DNA from: Oceanispirochaeta sp963676905
GTDB taxonomy: Bacteria > Spirochaetota > Spirochaetia > DSM-2461
Length of the DNA stretch: 64,000 bases
Assembly: GCA_963676905.2 (NCBI GenBank)
Contig: CAXXVE010000001.1
Coordinates: 3,224,001 to 3,288,000 of the forward strand
Direction: 5' to 3'
Positions 24,151 to 33,340 of this stretch are shown here, one piece after another (positions within the stretch are counted from its first letter, which is position 1; each line of letters starts with the position of its first letter). A program made the translations under genes and the position numbers. Below the pieces are notes generated by a model. That model was not told where the DNA came from and did not search any database. It worked only from the letters and a program-made list of their open reading frames with translations.

Positions 24151-26859
24151 ATGGAAATTATGTCAGACGAAATGATCAACAAAATTAATGATCTGTTAAA
24201 TGAGGAAAAGTGGACTCGCGCAGCCCTCAGTAACTATACAATCAAAAATTTTGAAGAACTGGATGAAACTCTTGAAGAAATTCTTGGTTCAAAAATTCAG
24301 AACGAAATCAAGGATCTCTGCGAGGAGCATCTTGATCATTCCAAACACAGCATCATCGGCCTGTATATTTCAGGTATCATTGCCCTTGATAAGCAGCAGA
24401 TTGACGACTCCCATCTGGTTGAACTGATTAATATCTTTTCCGGCAACCATAAATGGAACATAGTTGAATTCCTCTGCCAGAGAATCCTCAAGTTCGGTGA
24501 GAACAAGATGGCTCTCAGAATCCTTGCAGAGTGCTATACCAACGAGGACAGACAGGATGACCTCTATGCCGTATGGGAAAGACTGATCAAGATCGATTAT
24601 TCCGAAGCGGATATCGTGAAGAAACTTGCCGAAAAGTATGAAGAAGACGGCAAGGTTGAAGAGGCAGTCGCCTACTACAAGAAGGCAATTCACAGATATA
24701 TAAACAAAGATCTTTTTACAAATGTTAAGGACATATGGTGCAAACTGATTGAACTCAGTCTGGACGATCTTGAGTTCTTCCTTCTTGTTGAGAAGAGAAT
24801 TGCAAAGACAATGTCCACTGAACGTTCCACTATTCTTCTTGAAGACCTGTACCCCCCTATTCAGGAGAAGGGAGACTGGGACACAGCAATTGATATTCTT
24901 AAGCTGATCCTCCAGTACGATCCCAAGAGCCCCTGGGCAAGAAAAGAGATCGTAAACTGCTATAGAAATAAATATGAAGGCCACAGCCAGCTTGAGGAGT
25001 ACATTAAACTGTCCAACCTCAATCAGAGCTGGAGAAATATTACTGAAGCCATTTCAGACTTTGAAAAGCACATCTCCTTTGACGCTGGTAACTTTGTTCA
25101 CCACAAGACATGGGGAGTTGGTGTTATCAGAGGTATCAAAGGCGATGAGATCACAATCGACTTCGCACAGAAGCGTGGTCATTCAATGAGCCTCAAGATG
25201 GCAGTTAACGCACTGATGAGCCTTGCAAAAAACCATATCTGGGTACTCAAGAGCATCCTTCCCAAGGAAAAACTCCACGCCAAGGTTAAAAAAGACATCC
25301 CCTGGACTCTTAAGACCGTAATAAGAAGTTTTGACAACGCTGCCGACATGAAAAGAATGAAGGCAGAGCTGGTTCCCGCTGTTCTGACTCAGGGTGAGTG
25401 GTCCAGCTGGAGCACCGAAGCAAGACGGGTCCTGAAGACTGATGCAGACTTCGGAAATATGCCTGAAAAGCTTGACCTCTTTATGGTAAGAGACAAGCCC
25501 ATCACTTTTGAAGAGAAAACATTCAACAGATTCAAGGCTGAAACCAACTTCTTTGACAGATACCAGACCATCCTCGAGTTTATGAAAGAGTCCGACCCCG
25601 ATTCAGACTACTTTTCTGAGATGTTCAACTACTTTACAGCCTTCCTGAAGGCATCAAATGTAAACGAACAGGTTGTCTGTTCCTATCTCTTTGTTTCAAA
25701 GACAATTCAGGACTACCCCTTTCTCAATCCCGGAATCAATTACGGATTCACAGATGTTTTCGATGATATTGAAGATCTTGAAGGTATTTTCAATGCCATC
25801 CAGTATGCTGATCTCAAGAGGGATTTCCTTGTTGAAATCAGAAACAATATCGAGAACTGGGAGAACTACTATATTCAGCTCTTCCCCTACTACCTCAACA
25901 AGTCTGTAGTTGAAGATCTGATCAAAAACGGTTTTGAAGGTCTTGTTAAAGACAAGCTGCAGGACATCATGACTCACTTCAGAGAGTTCAGAGAAGCTTT
26001 CCTTTGGATTGCCAAAACAGCTGTTGAAGTAGAGCCCAAATGGCTTGATGAGATGGGTATTTCCTATGAAAAGATCCTTATCAACATGATTCATCTTCTT
26101 GATATTACCTATCGTGATATAAGCAACAAGAGGAACGTGACAGAGAACAAGAAGCTGAACAGAGCTATTAATACTTATCTCTTCAAGGAAAAAAGACTTG
26201 AGAATTTCATCCTCAGCGGTGATGAAGACACAGTAAGCCGTCTGTTCACACTCCTTCAGGATGTGAAAGAGATGGATGTTACAGTGAAGCTTGCAATCCG
26301 TCAGAAAATCAAGGAAAAATATCCCAAGATCAAGTTCCTCGGCGAACAGGAGGAAACACCTGTTGCAGCAGCGGCAAGAGCCTCTCTTATTGTTCTTGAA
26401 GCAAGCCTCAGAGAGAAACAGAAGGAACTCAAGCATATTCTTGATATTGAGATTCCCCAGAACTCCAAGGAGATCGGTGAAGCCATCGCTCTGGGAGACC
26501 TTAAGGAAAATGCAGAATACCATGCCGGTAAAGAGAAGCAGGAGAGCCTCAATATACAGGTTGGTAAGCTGAAAGAGGGAATCGAAAAAGCCAAGGTATT
26601 TGATCCCAAGACTCTGGATCTCAAGAAGGTTTCCTTCGGTTCCAAGGTTGCTCTGAAAAACAATGTTTCAGGCGAGGATGAAGTGATTACTATCCTGGGA
26701 CCCTGGGAATCTGATCCTTCAAACAACATCATTTCCTATGTATCACCCTTCGGTGCTGCTCTTATGGGAATTAAACTGAACAAGTCAGTGAAGTTCACAA
26801 TCAACGAGAAGAACTACGACTATACCGTAACAGGTATTGAAAAGGCTGATCTGCTCTAA
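24151..26859 (+). CDS. greA: Giant GreA-like transcript cleavage factor with N-terminal helical repeats
   Basis: The last ~155 residues are a GreA module: a coiled coil with the acidic tip ALGDLKENAEYH (D783 and E786 match the catalytic tip residues of GreA), then the C-terminal domain with VSFGSKVALKN and YTVTGIEKADLL. GreA rescues backtracked RNA polymerase by stimulating transcript cleavage. GreA itself is only ~158 residues; this protein has about 745 extra residues, helical with TPR-like units (DGKVEEAVAYYKKAIHRY) and a beta segment HKTWGVGVIRGIKGDEITID near 315-335 resembling a CarD/Tudor-like fold. Long GreA proteins of this kind occur in spirochaetes. RBS GGAG precedes the ATG. Confidence 0.88.
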   Translation: MEIMSDEMINKINDLLNEEKWTRAALSNYTIKNFEELDETLEEILGSKIQNEIKDLCEEHLDHSKHSIIGLYISGIIALDKQQIDDSHLVELINIFSGNHKWNIVEFLCQRILKFGENKMALRILAECYTNEDRQDDLYAVWERLIKIDYSEADIVKKLAEKYEEDGKVEEAVAYYKKAIHRYINKDLFTNVKDIWCKLIELSLDDLEFFLLVEKRIAKTMSTERSTILLEDLYPPIQEKGDWDTAIDILKLILQYDPKSPWARKEIVNCYRNKYEGHSQLEEYIKLSNLNQSWRNITEAISDFEKHISFDAGNFVHHKTWGVGVIRGIKGDEITIDFAQKRGHSMSLKMAVNALMSLAKNHIWVLKSILPKEKLHAKVKKDIPWTLKTVIRSFDNAADMKRMKAELVPAVLTQGEWSSWSTEARRVLKTDADFGNMPEKLDLFMVRDKPITFEEKTFNRFKAETNFFDRYQTILEFMKESDPDSDYFSEMFNYFTAFLKASNVNEQVVCSYLFVSKTIQDYPFLNPGINYGFTDVFDDIEDLEGIFNAIQYADLKRDFLVEIRNNIENWENYYIQLFPYYLNKSVVEDLIKNGFEGLVKDKLQDIMTHFREFREAFLWIAKTAVEVEPKWLDEMGISYEKILINMIHLLDITYRDISNKRNVTENKKLNRAINTYLFKEKRLENFILSGDEDTVSRLFTLLQDVKEMDVTVKLAIRQKIKEKYPKIKFLGEQEETPVAAAARASLIVLEASLREKQKELKHILDIEIPQNSKEIGEAIALGDLKENAEYHAGKEKQESLNIQVGKLKEGIEKAKVFDPKTLDLKKVSFGSKVALKNNVSGEDEVITILGPWESDPSNNIISYVSPFGAALMGIKLNKSVKFTINEKNYDYTVTGIEKADLL

Positions 26860-26935
26860 GAACCACATCCCCTTCCCAGGAAGGGGTATGATAAAAGATG
26901 CTGTCATTCACTCCTTTAGGGTGGCATGATGACAC

Positions 26936-26972
26936 AAAAAAGGCTGTCCCTTCGGGGAACAGCCTTTTTTTT
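26936..26972. terminator. Bidirectional rho-independent terminator
   Basis: A stem with arms AGGCTGTCCC and GGGAACAGCCT around TTCG is bounded by A6 on one side and T8 on the other, so it can stop transcripts from the GreA-like gene and from the converging membrane protein gene. A second hairpin, CCCCTTCC-CA-GGAAGGGG (26869-26886), lies just upstream without a T run. Confidence 0.85.
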
Positions 26973-27065
26973 AATGCTTGAACTTTTATGTTCTGATAGG
27001 GATTTTTACTCCTGCACTGCAGTCATGAAAATCCCTCAATGTACTTTGAAATAAATCCGGAAGGG

Positions 27066-27839
27066 TTACTCTTTCCAGGGGAAGATAGTTCCCTTGAGAG
27101 TTCTCTTTCCGACTTTTTCACGTTCGTCCATAATAAGGGCGTTCCAGGGAATTTTTTTCCTGTCGGCTTCGGGATTTTCTTCAAGATAGTCATACTTCAT
27201 CAGAATCAGCTTCATTGCACTCTCCTGCAGCATGATTATCCCTCCGATTCCGGGCATGATAAAAGCAAGTGCTACGGAAACAACCATATTAAACAGAAGC
27301 CCAATGGTCAGTGCAATTGAAGTTCCTGTATTGTCGAAGAAGATAATAAAACTCTTTTTAATTATTTTCTTCATATCCTTGTCCAGGTTATTCATTACGG
27401 GAAAGAAGAACACGAGAGCAATGGAGACAATAACAAAAATCCAGAAAAGAAAAGCAAGACCTATAAGGCCGACTGTATTGCCAAGAGCGCTGTAGAACTT
27501 GAATCCTGTTGCGCAGACAAAGTAAAAGAAGAGTACAGCTGCCCCGAAAACAAGGCTTCTCTTCCAGTTCTCTTTCAAATGACCGGGTATATCCTTCAGC
27601 TCAGGTGACTTGTACTGCACAATATCGCGGATATAGGGGGATATTCCACCTATATAAACAAAGATAAGAAGGACACTGACTACAAGTGACCCTATTGCAA
27701 GTAACGGAATCCCGGATAGGGCGTTTGGGAGGAATACGGGTACAGCCATCAGCAGGATCATTATAAAATTCACAAGCAGCAGCTTTCCCATATTGTCCCA
27801 GGCATCCCAGAATGCCTTTTTAAACATGAAAATAATCAT
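27066..27839 (-). CDS. Polytopic membrane protein of unknown function
   Basis: About six membrane helices in 257 residues, with a short polar C-terminal tail (ENPEADRKKIPWNALI). The N-terminal FKKAFWDAWDNMGKLLLVN and the pattern of helices resemble YesL/DUF624-like proteins, whose function is not known; similarity is by eye and weak. AGGAG is placed six bases before the ATG. It follows tex on the same strand after 53 bases, so it may be cotranscribed with it. Confidence 0.6.
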   Translation of the reverse strand: MIIFMFKKAFWDAWDNMGKLLLVNFIMILLMAVPVFLPNALSGIPLLAIGSLVVSVLLIFVYIGGISPYIRDIVQYKSPELKDIPGHLKENWKRSLVFGAAVLFFYFVCATGFKFYSALGNTVGLIGLAFLFWIFVIVSIALVFFFPVMNNLDKDMKKIIKKSFIIFFDNTGTSIALTIGLLFNMVVSVALAFIMPGIGGIIMLQESAMKLILMKYDYLEENPEADRKKIPWNALIMDEREKVGKRTLKGTIFPWKE

Positions 27840-27852
27840 CAGTACTCCTAAC

Positions 27853-27870
27853 TCCGGCCCAGAGGCCGGT
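27853..27870 (+). terminator. Hairpin with a plus-strand T-rich tail in the tex downstream gap
   Basis: CCGGCC-CAGA-GGCCGG is followed on the plus strand by TTTTATTTTAT. Its polarity fits a plus-strand terminator, yet both flanking genes are on the minus strand, so it would only stop antisense transcription. On the minus strand it is simply a stable hairpin between tex and the membrane protein gene. Confidence 0.35.
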
Positions 27871-27892
27871 TTTATTTTATTGCATCAGGATG

Positions 27893-30016
27893 CTAATCCT
27901 GGTTTATGCCTTTCATTGAGAGGGAGATTCTTTTGCGCTGAAGATCCACTTCCATAACACGGACTTTAACCTTCTGCGCCGCTTTGACAACATCCCCGGG
28001 GGATGAGACAAAATGATCCGCCAGCTGGCTGATATGGACAAGGCCGTCCTGATGAACTCCAATATCCACAAATGCACCGAAGGCGGTTACATTGGTGACG
28101 ATTCCGGGAAGAACCATCTCTTCCTCAAGGTCATCCATTGAGTTTACATTCCTGTCGAACTCAAAGGCTGTGAACTCCTGGCGCGGATCCCGCCCGGGAG
28201 CCTTCAGTTCGGCAATGATATCCCGAATCGTCTCAACACCTCTGTCGGCGCTTGCAAGCTCTTGTATGCTGATGCGGTCCAGGGTGGCAGGGTTGTTTAT
28301 CAGGGATTTCAGGTCCAGGCCGAGTTTATCACAGATAGCATCGATGAAACCGTACTGCTCAGGGTGGATGCCCGTATTGTCCAGAGGATTATCAGCGCTC
28401 CGTATTCTGAGGAACCCTGAGGCCTGCTCAAAACATTTGTCACCGACACCCTTTACCTTCTTCAGCTCCTCACGGGATTTAAAGGGTCCTGTTTCGTCGC
28501 GGTATTTTACAATGGCTTCAGCAGTTTTTGCAGAGAGTCCCGACACATAGGAGAGCAGTTTTTCACTTGCCGTGTTGAGTTCGACTCCAACGGAGTTTAC
28601 ACAGAGCATCACAACCTCATCCAGTGCTGAGTTCAGTGATTTCTGGTTGACATCATGCTGGTACTGGCCCACGCCAATGGAAGAAGGGTCAAGTTTGACA
28701 AGCTCCGCTAGGGGGTCCATCAGGCGTCTGCCTATGGATACGGCTCCTCTTACTGTCAGATCGTAGTCAGGGAACTCTTTCCTTGCAATTTCTGAGGCTG
28801 AATAGATGGATGCTCCGCTCTCGTTTACAAGTACTACGGGCATGGATTTGAGGCAGTCAAGGGAGAGGCAGAACTGCTGTGTTTCACGCCCCCCTGTACC
28901 GTTGCCGATTGCAACAGCCTCAATTTTATGACGGCGGACGAGGGACTCTATTTTCCGGGCGGCTTCATCTGCTTTTCTGTCAGGGAAGATGATGTCATTG
29001 CCAAGCAGTTTTCCCTGAGGGCTGAGGCAGACGATCTTACATCCGGTTCTGATTCCCGGGTCGATTGCCAGTGTGGCTTTCTGCCCCAAAGGAGCCTCCA
29101 TCAGAAGAACTCTCAGGTTTTCTGCAAAGATTCTTATGGCCTCAATATCTGCATCTTCCTTGAGGCTCTTCTTTTGCTCCGACTCAAGAGAGGGAGCCAG
29201 CAGCCTTTTGTAGCAGTCCTTTTCCATCTCTTCAACAAAGGAAGACCATTTTCCGCTCTTTACAGGAGCCGTTCTTCTCAGGGTCTCGAGGGATCTCTCT
29301 TCATCGGGTCTGATCTTCAGCCTGAGGTAGCCCTCATCGGCAGCCCTGAACATGGCAAGGACTCTGTGGGACGGGGTTCTGGCAGAGAGTTCCTGACGGT
29401 CAAAGTAGTCTCTGTACTTCTGACCCTCTTCCTCCTTTCCTTTTACGGCCTTTGTGATCATATAAGAGCCGCTTTTGAAGAGGTTTCTGAGGTTCTGCCG
29501 GACAGCAGCATCTTCATTGACTGTTTCGGCAAGAATATCACTGGCTCCCTGCAGGGCTTCGTCCCAGTTGTCCACCTGCCCTTCACTTCCATAGAAGTCA
29601 TTTCGGTTTATAGAGGATATATCTGTATTTTTGAGAATAAGATCCGCAAGAGGCTGGAGGCCTTTTTCGGCGGCTACAATCCCGCGGGTTTTGCGCTTCT
29701 GCTTGTATGGAAGATAGATATCCTCAAGCAGACTCTGATCACGGCACTGAATAATTGATTTTTTCAGCGATTCTGTGAGTTTACCCTGGGATTCGATCGC
29801 TTTCAGGATGGCTGTTTTACGCTTTTCAAGTTCCTGAAGGGCTGATTCAGTCTTGATAATATCCGAAATCTGGACTTCATCAAGATTGCCGGTTCTCTCT
29901 TTACGGTAGCGGGCCATGAAAGGGACTGTAGCCCCTTCTGCGGCCATTGAAAGTACATTGGCAACAGCATCCTCGGGGAGACCGAGGATCCGTGCCGTTT
30001 CTTTGGCTATTGTCAT
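27893..30016 (-). CDS. tex: Tex-family RNA-binding protein
   Basis: All parts of Tex are visible in order: N-terminal helical domain (VPFMARYRKERTGNLDE), the YqgF-like RNase-H fold (LAIDPGIRTGCKIVCLSP, near residue 325), a helix-hairpin-helix region (LKKVKGVGDKCFEQASGFLR), and a C-terminal S1 domain (GIVTNVTAFGAFVDIGVHQ). Length 707 is typical of the family. Tex binds nucleic acids and is linked to transcription and stress tolerance in several bacteria, though its exact job is not settled. No promoter was identified in the 43 bases before the next gene upstream. Confidence 0.93.
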   Translation of the reverse strand: MTIAKETARILGLPEDAVANVLSMAAEGATVPFMARYRKERTGNLDEVQISDIIKTESALQELEKRKTAILKAIESQGKLTESLKKSIIQCRDQSLLEDIYLPYKQKRKTRGIVAAEKGLQPLADLILKNTDISSINRNDFYGSEGQVDNWDEALQGASDILAETVNEDAAVRQNLRNLFKSGSYMITKAVKGKEEEGQKYRDYFDRQELSARTPSHRVLAMFRAADEGYLRLKIRPDEERSLETLRRTAPVKSGKWSSFVEEMEKDCYKRLLAPSLESEQKKSLKEDADIEAIRIFAENLRVLLMEAPLGQKATLAIDPGIRTGCKIVCLSPQGKLLGNDIIFPDRKADEAARKIESLVRRHKIEAVAIGNGTGGRETQQFCLSLDCLKSMPVVLVNESGASIYSASEIARKEFPDYDLTVRGAVSIGRRLMDPLAELVKLDPSSIGVGQYQHDVNQKSLNSALDEVVMLCVNSVGVELNTASEKLLSYVSGLSAKTAEAIVKYRDETGPFKSREELKKVKGVGDKCFEQASGFLRIRSADNPLDNTGIHPEQYGFIDAICDKLGLDLKSLINNPATLDRISIQELASADRGVETIRDIIAELKAPGRDPRQEFTAFEFDRNVNSMDDLEEEMVLPGIVTNVTAFGAFVDIGVHQDGLVHISQLADHFVSSPGDVVKAAQKVKVRVMEVDLQRKRISLSMKGINQD

Positions 30017-30059
30017 GGTGACAGTATAGAGGGTTATGGGAAAATATCAATATGAAATG

Positions 30060-30479
30060 TTAATTCCTGACTCTGTTGATTTTGAGCTGACCGCCCTCTT
30101 CAACAAGCTCAAGACTTTCGCTCCATCGGCTGTAGTCTCCATTGAGATGGGATCTGACTCTCAAATATGTTGTTTCCGCCGGCAGTTCCTGCAGGAGAAG
30201 CTGGGGTTCCCGTGTTGTCCAGTGCCGTCTGGCTTCAGTGAACTGGCTGTCCAGAGCCATCTGCACATCATAGGATCTGACCCGCCTGTTTTCTTCCCAC
30301 TTTAATGTATAGGGAAGTCTGGAAACAGGGCTCTCTATAGTGAATTTGGGACGGCTGAGATAGTACTCCTCCTGGCCTGATGTTTCTTCAATACCTGTAT
30401 CCGCAGTACGGCAGGAGAACAGTGACATCATAAGAAGAATAAGGGGTACTTTATTAAATATTGTTTTTATTATTTTCAT
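30060..30479 (-). CDS. Small putative lipoprotein with FN3-like domain
   Basis: A basic leader, hydrophobic stretch and LFSC at residues 20-23 mark a probable lipoprotein. The mature ~115 residues contain a pattern like fibronectin type III (YTLKWEENRRVRSYDVQMAL, TTYLRVRSHLNGDYSRWSES), a fold often found in extracellular proteins. No family name can be given. It ends 43 bases upstream of tex on the same strand. Confidence 0.65.
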   Translation of the reverse strand: MKIIKTIFNKVPLILLMMSLFSCRTADTGIEETSGQEEYYLSRPKFTIESPVSRLPYTLKWEENRRVRSYDVQMALDSQFTEARRHWTTREPQLLLQELPAETTYLRVRSHLNGDYSRWSESLELVEEGGQLKINRVRN

Positions 30480-30611
30480 TAAAAAAGATCTTCCAAAATA
30501 TATTGTTCACTCAATATATAAGAACTGTTGAGGACTGTAAAGATTACTGATAGTAATCCTGTCAGAATGAGGGCTTTTCATGCATAAAAGAACTGCATTT
30601 TACAATTCAGC

Positions 30612-30640
30612 TTGACACCCGGGATTTTGCTACTTAACCT
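30612..30640 (+). promoter_or_regulatory. Predicted promoter of the nucleoside uptake operon
   Basis: TTGACA and TAACCT are separated by 17 bases. The -10 is imperfect but the -35 is consensus, and the pair lies about 40 bases before the lipoprotein start with AAGGAG in between. The ~200-base gap upstream of it (from 30480) shows no other gene. Confidence 0.55.
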
Positions 30641-30680
30641 AGAATTTGTTAGTTCTACGAAAAAATTTTAAGGAGAATCT

Positions 30681-31733
30681 ATGAAAAAGCTGTCAATACT
30701 GTTAGCGGCCCTTGCTGTTCTGATGCTTGCTTCCTGCAGCAAAAAGGCGGAAGACACCGCTGCGGCTCCCGCTGCAGAAGCCGCCCCTGTTGAAAATGTC
30801 GTTCATGTCCATATGGTAACCGATGTGGGCGGTGTCAACGACCAGTCCTTCAACCAGTCAGCCTGGGAAGGTCTGCAGAAAGCAGAAAAGGATCTTGGAA
30901 TCAAGGTTTCCTACAAAGAATCAAAGCAGAATGCTGACTATATGCCCAATATGGAAAGCGCTCTTGATGAGGATGTAGATCTTATCTGGGGTATCGGATT
31001 TATGATGGCTGATGCGATTCTCGAAGAAGCCCAGAATAATCCCGACCAGAACTACGCCATCATCGACAATGCCTATGAAGATACTCCCCCCAACCTTGTC
31101 GGAGTTGTTTTTGAGGCAGCCCAGGCATCCTATCTGGTTGGATATATAGCAGGAAAAATGTGTGAAACCGGCAAAGTCGGATTTATTGGAGGAATCAAAT
31201 TCGCTCTGATTGAAGAGTTCGAATACGGTTTCAAGGCCGGTGTGAAACAGGCCAATCCTGATATTGAAATCCTTACTCAGTACGCAGAGTCCTTTACAGA
31301 CGCTGCAAAGGGTAAATCCATTGCCAACTCCATGTATCAGCAGGGCGCCGATATTATCTTCCATGCCGCAGGCGGTGTTGGTAACGGTCTTATTGAAGCT
31401 GCCAAGGAACAGGGCAAATGGGCCATCGGTGTTGACCGTGACCAGAATGACCTCGCACCTGACAATGTGCTTACATCTGCTATGAAGAGAGTCGACAATG
31501 GAATCTACAACCTTTCCAAGGCTCTTGCCGAAGGCAACTTCCCCGGAGGAACAACAGTATCATACGGCCTTGCTGAAGGCGGTGTCGGTGTGGCTCCCAC
31601 CAGCTCCAAGCATGTTCCTACCGAGATCCTTGATGAAGTATCCCGTCTTGAGGATATGATCATTGCCGGTGACTTTGTTGTTCCCAATACGGTGGACACC
31701 TACGAAGCGTATACAGTTGTTGAAATAAAATAA
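30681..31733 (+). CDS. BMP-family purine nucleoside-binding lipoprotein (PnrA/TmpC-like)
   Basis: The protein begins with a lipoprotein signal peptide ending in LMLASC (Cys 19), then a short Ala/Glu/Pro linker and a periplasmic-binding fold. BMP-family marks are DVGGVNDQSFNQSAWEGL near residue 50, DNAYEDTPPNLVGVVFEA, VGFIGGIKFALIEEFEYGFKAG and WAIGVDRDQNDLAP. TmpC/PnrA of Treponema pallidum, of this family, binds purine nucleosides, and the following genes encode the matching ABC transporter. A 24-base hairpin separates it from them, probably allowing excess production of this binding protein. The ORF length and start (AAGGAG upstream) are clear. Confidence 0.9.
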   Translation: MKKLSILLAALAVLMLASCSKKAEDTAAAPAAEAAPVENVVHVHMVTDVGGVNDQSFNQSAWEGLQKAEKDLGIKVSYKESKQNADYMPNMESALDEDVDLIWGIGFMMADAILEEAQNNPDQNYAIIDNAYEDTPPNLVGVVFEAAQASYLVGYIAGKMCETGKVGFIGGIKFALIEEFEYGFKAGVKQANPDIEILTQYAESFTDAAKGKSIANSMYQQGADIIFHAAGGVGNGLIEAAKEQGKWAIGVDRDQNDLAPDNVLTSAMKRVDNGIYNLSKALAEGNFPGGTTVSYGLAEGGVGVAPTSSKHVPTEILDEVSRLEDMIIAGDFVVPNTVDTYEAYTVVEIK

Positions 31734-31764
31734 TCAGTATACAATAAGTCATTACTTAAACATC

Positions 31765-31788
31765 TGACCCTGCTTAACGGCAGGGTCA
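31765..31788 (+). terminator. Intercistronic hairpin after the binding-protein gene
   Basis: Arms TGACCCTGC and GCAGGGTCA pair perfectly around a six-base loop, followed by ATTTATTTC rather than a full T run. It probably acts as a partial terminator or 3' stabiliser that keeps the binding-protein message more abundant than the transporter message. Confidence 0.6.
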
Positions 31789-31810
31789 ATTTATTTCTGG
31801 AGGGACGTCT

Positions 31811-33340
31811 TTGAATAACTACGATTTCGACCAGATCGCGGTAGAGATGAAAGGGATTACCCAGAAGTTCGGTACCCTTGTCGCCAATGACAATATTGAC
31901 CTCACGGTCCATAAGGGTGAAGTTCATGCTCTACTCGGTGAAAACGGTGCCGGCAAGACGACTCTTGTAAACTCGCTCTACGGTCTATACCACCCCACTT
32001 CCGGAGAGATCTTCATTAACGGTCAAAAGGTCGTGATGGATACACCCAATGTGGCAATTCACCATGGAATCGGCATGGTCCATCAGCACTTTATGCTTAT
32101 TAAACCATTTACAGTTGTAGAAAATATCATTCTCGGGAAAGAAACACACCGCTACGGCGTCCTTGATATGGCAAAAGCCAGAAAGGATGTTGTTGAACTC
32201 TCAGAAAAGTACGGTTTGTCAATCGATCCTGATTCCTGTATACAGGATATCACTGTCGGTATGCAGCAGCGGGTTGAAATCCTTAAGACTCTCTACAGGG
32301 GGGCGGACATCCTGATACTTGATGAGCCGACCGCAGTACTGACTCCCCAGGAAATCCTTGACCTTATAGGCATTATCAACAATCTGACTGAACAGGGAAA
32401 AACTGTCATCATCATCACCCACAAGCTGAAGGAAATCAAAGAGGTTTCTGACTTCTGTACGATTATAAGACGGGGAAAGAAGATTGATACAGTCAAGGTT
32501 TCTGATGTTTCCGAGTCCGATCTTGCCTCCATGATGGTGGGACGTGAAGTTTCATTCAAGGTTGATAAAGAGGAGTCTATACCGGGTGAAACAGTTCTGG
32601 ATGTCAAAGACCTTCATGTACTGGACAACAGGAAGATTCCCGCAGTCAAAGGCCTCTCCCTTCAGGTAAAACGGGGTGAGATCCTCGGCATCGCCGGGGT
32701 GGACGGAAACGGGCAGAATGAGCTTGTAGACGCCCTTACCGGAATCCGCCAGGCAGAAAAGGGAGAAGTTCTTGTAAACGGCAGCAATATTCTGGGACTG
32801 TCTCCAAGAGGTATTCTTGATCATAAGGTTTCGACAATTCCCCAGGACAGACAGAAACGGGGACTTGTTCTTGAGTACTCTGTTGCGGAAAACATAATAA
32901 TAGAGAACTACAAAAAGGCCCCCTTCTCAAAAAGAGGCTGGCTTAATTTTTCAGCAATCAGTGAGTATGCCCGGAAGCTTGTAAAGGAGTTCGATGTCCG
33001 CCCCGATGATGAGAACTACATTTCCGGCTCTCTTTCCGGAGGCAACCAGCAGAAGGTTATTATAGCCAGAGAGATCTCCAACAACCCTGATCTTCTAATT
33101 GCCGTGCAGCCGACCCGGGGTCTTGATGTCGGTGCCATTGAGTATGTTCACAAGTCACTTGTGGCTCAGAGAGACAAGGGAAAGGCTGTTCTGCTGATAT
33201 CTCTGGAGCTTGATGAGGTTATCAATGTATCCGACAGGATCGGCGTCATCTACGAGGGGGAAATCGTAGGAGAGGTCCGGGCCGAAGGAGCCGATGAGAA
33301 CGAGATCGGTCTGATGATGGCCGGAGGTAAAAAAGAATGA
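31811..33340 (+). CDS. Nucleoside ABC transporter, ATP-binding protein (two ATPase domains)
   Basis: The 509-residue protein contains two ABC domains in tandem. The first has Walker A GENGAGKTT, an atypical signature (VGMQQRVEILKTL) and ILDEPTAVLTPQE; the second has a divergent P-loop GVDGNGQNE, signature LSGGNQQKV and a degenerate Walker B (IAVQPTRGLD). This is the layout of RbsA/NupA-type importers, in which one site is hydrolytically weak. The start is TTG, preceded by GGAGG. It forms one transporter with the next two permeases and the upstream BMP lipoprotein. Confidence 0.92.
   Translation: MNNYDFDQIAVEMKGITQKFGTLVANDNIDLTVHKGEVHALLGENGAGKTTLVNSLYGLYHPTSGEIFINGQKVVMDTPNVAIHHGIGMVHQHFMLIKPFTVVENIILGKETHRYGVLDMAKARKDVVELSEKYGLSIDPDSCIQDITVGMQQRVEILKTLYRGADILILDEPTAVLTPQEILDLIGIINNLTEQGKTVIIITHKLKEIKEVSDFCTIIRRGKKIDTVKVSDVSESDLASMMVGREVSFKVDKEESIPGETVLDVKDLHVLDNRKIPAVKGLSLQVKRGEILGIAGVDGNGQNELVDALTGIRQAEKGEVLVNGSNILGLSPRGILDHKVSTIPQDRQKRGLVLEYSVAENIIIENYKKAPFSKRGWLNFSAISEYARKLVKEFDVRPDDENYISGSLSGGNQQKVIIAREISNNPDLLIAVQPTRGLDVGAIEYVHKSLVAQRDKGKAVLLISLELDEVINVSDRIGVIYEGEIVGEVRAEGADENEIGLMMAGGKKE

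Noticed and set aside
25696..26523. Long open frame of 275 codons on the minus strand opposite the GreA-like gene
   Set aside because: It is a shadow of a strongly supported gene with codon bias and a family match on the plus strand; its own translation shows no domain, and there is no ribosome site.
28928..29758. Open frame of 276 codons opposite tex
   Set aside because: Tex is complete on the minus strand; the plus-strand frame has no recognisable features.
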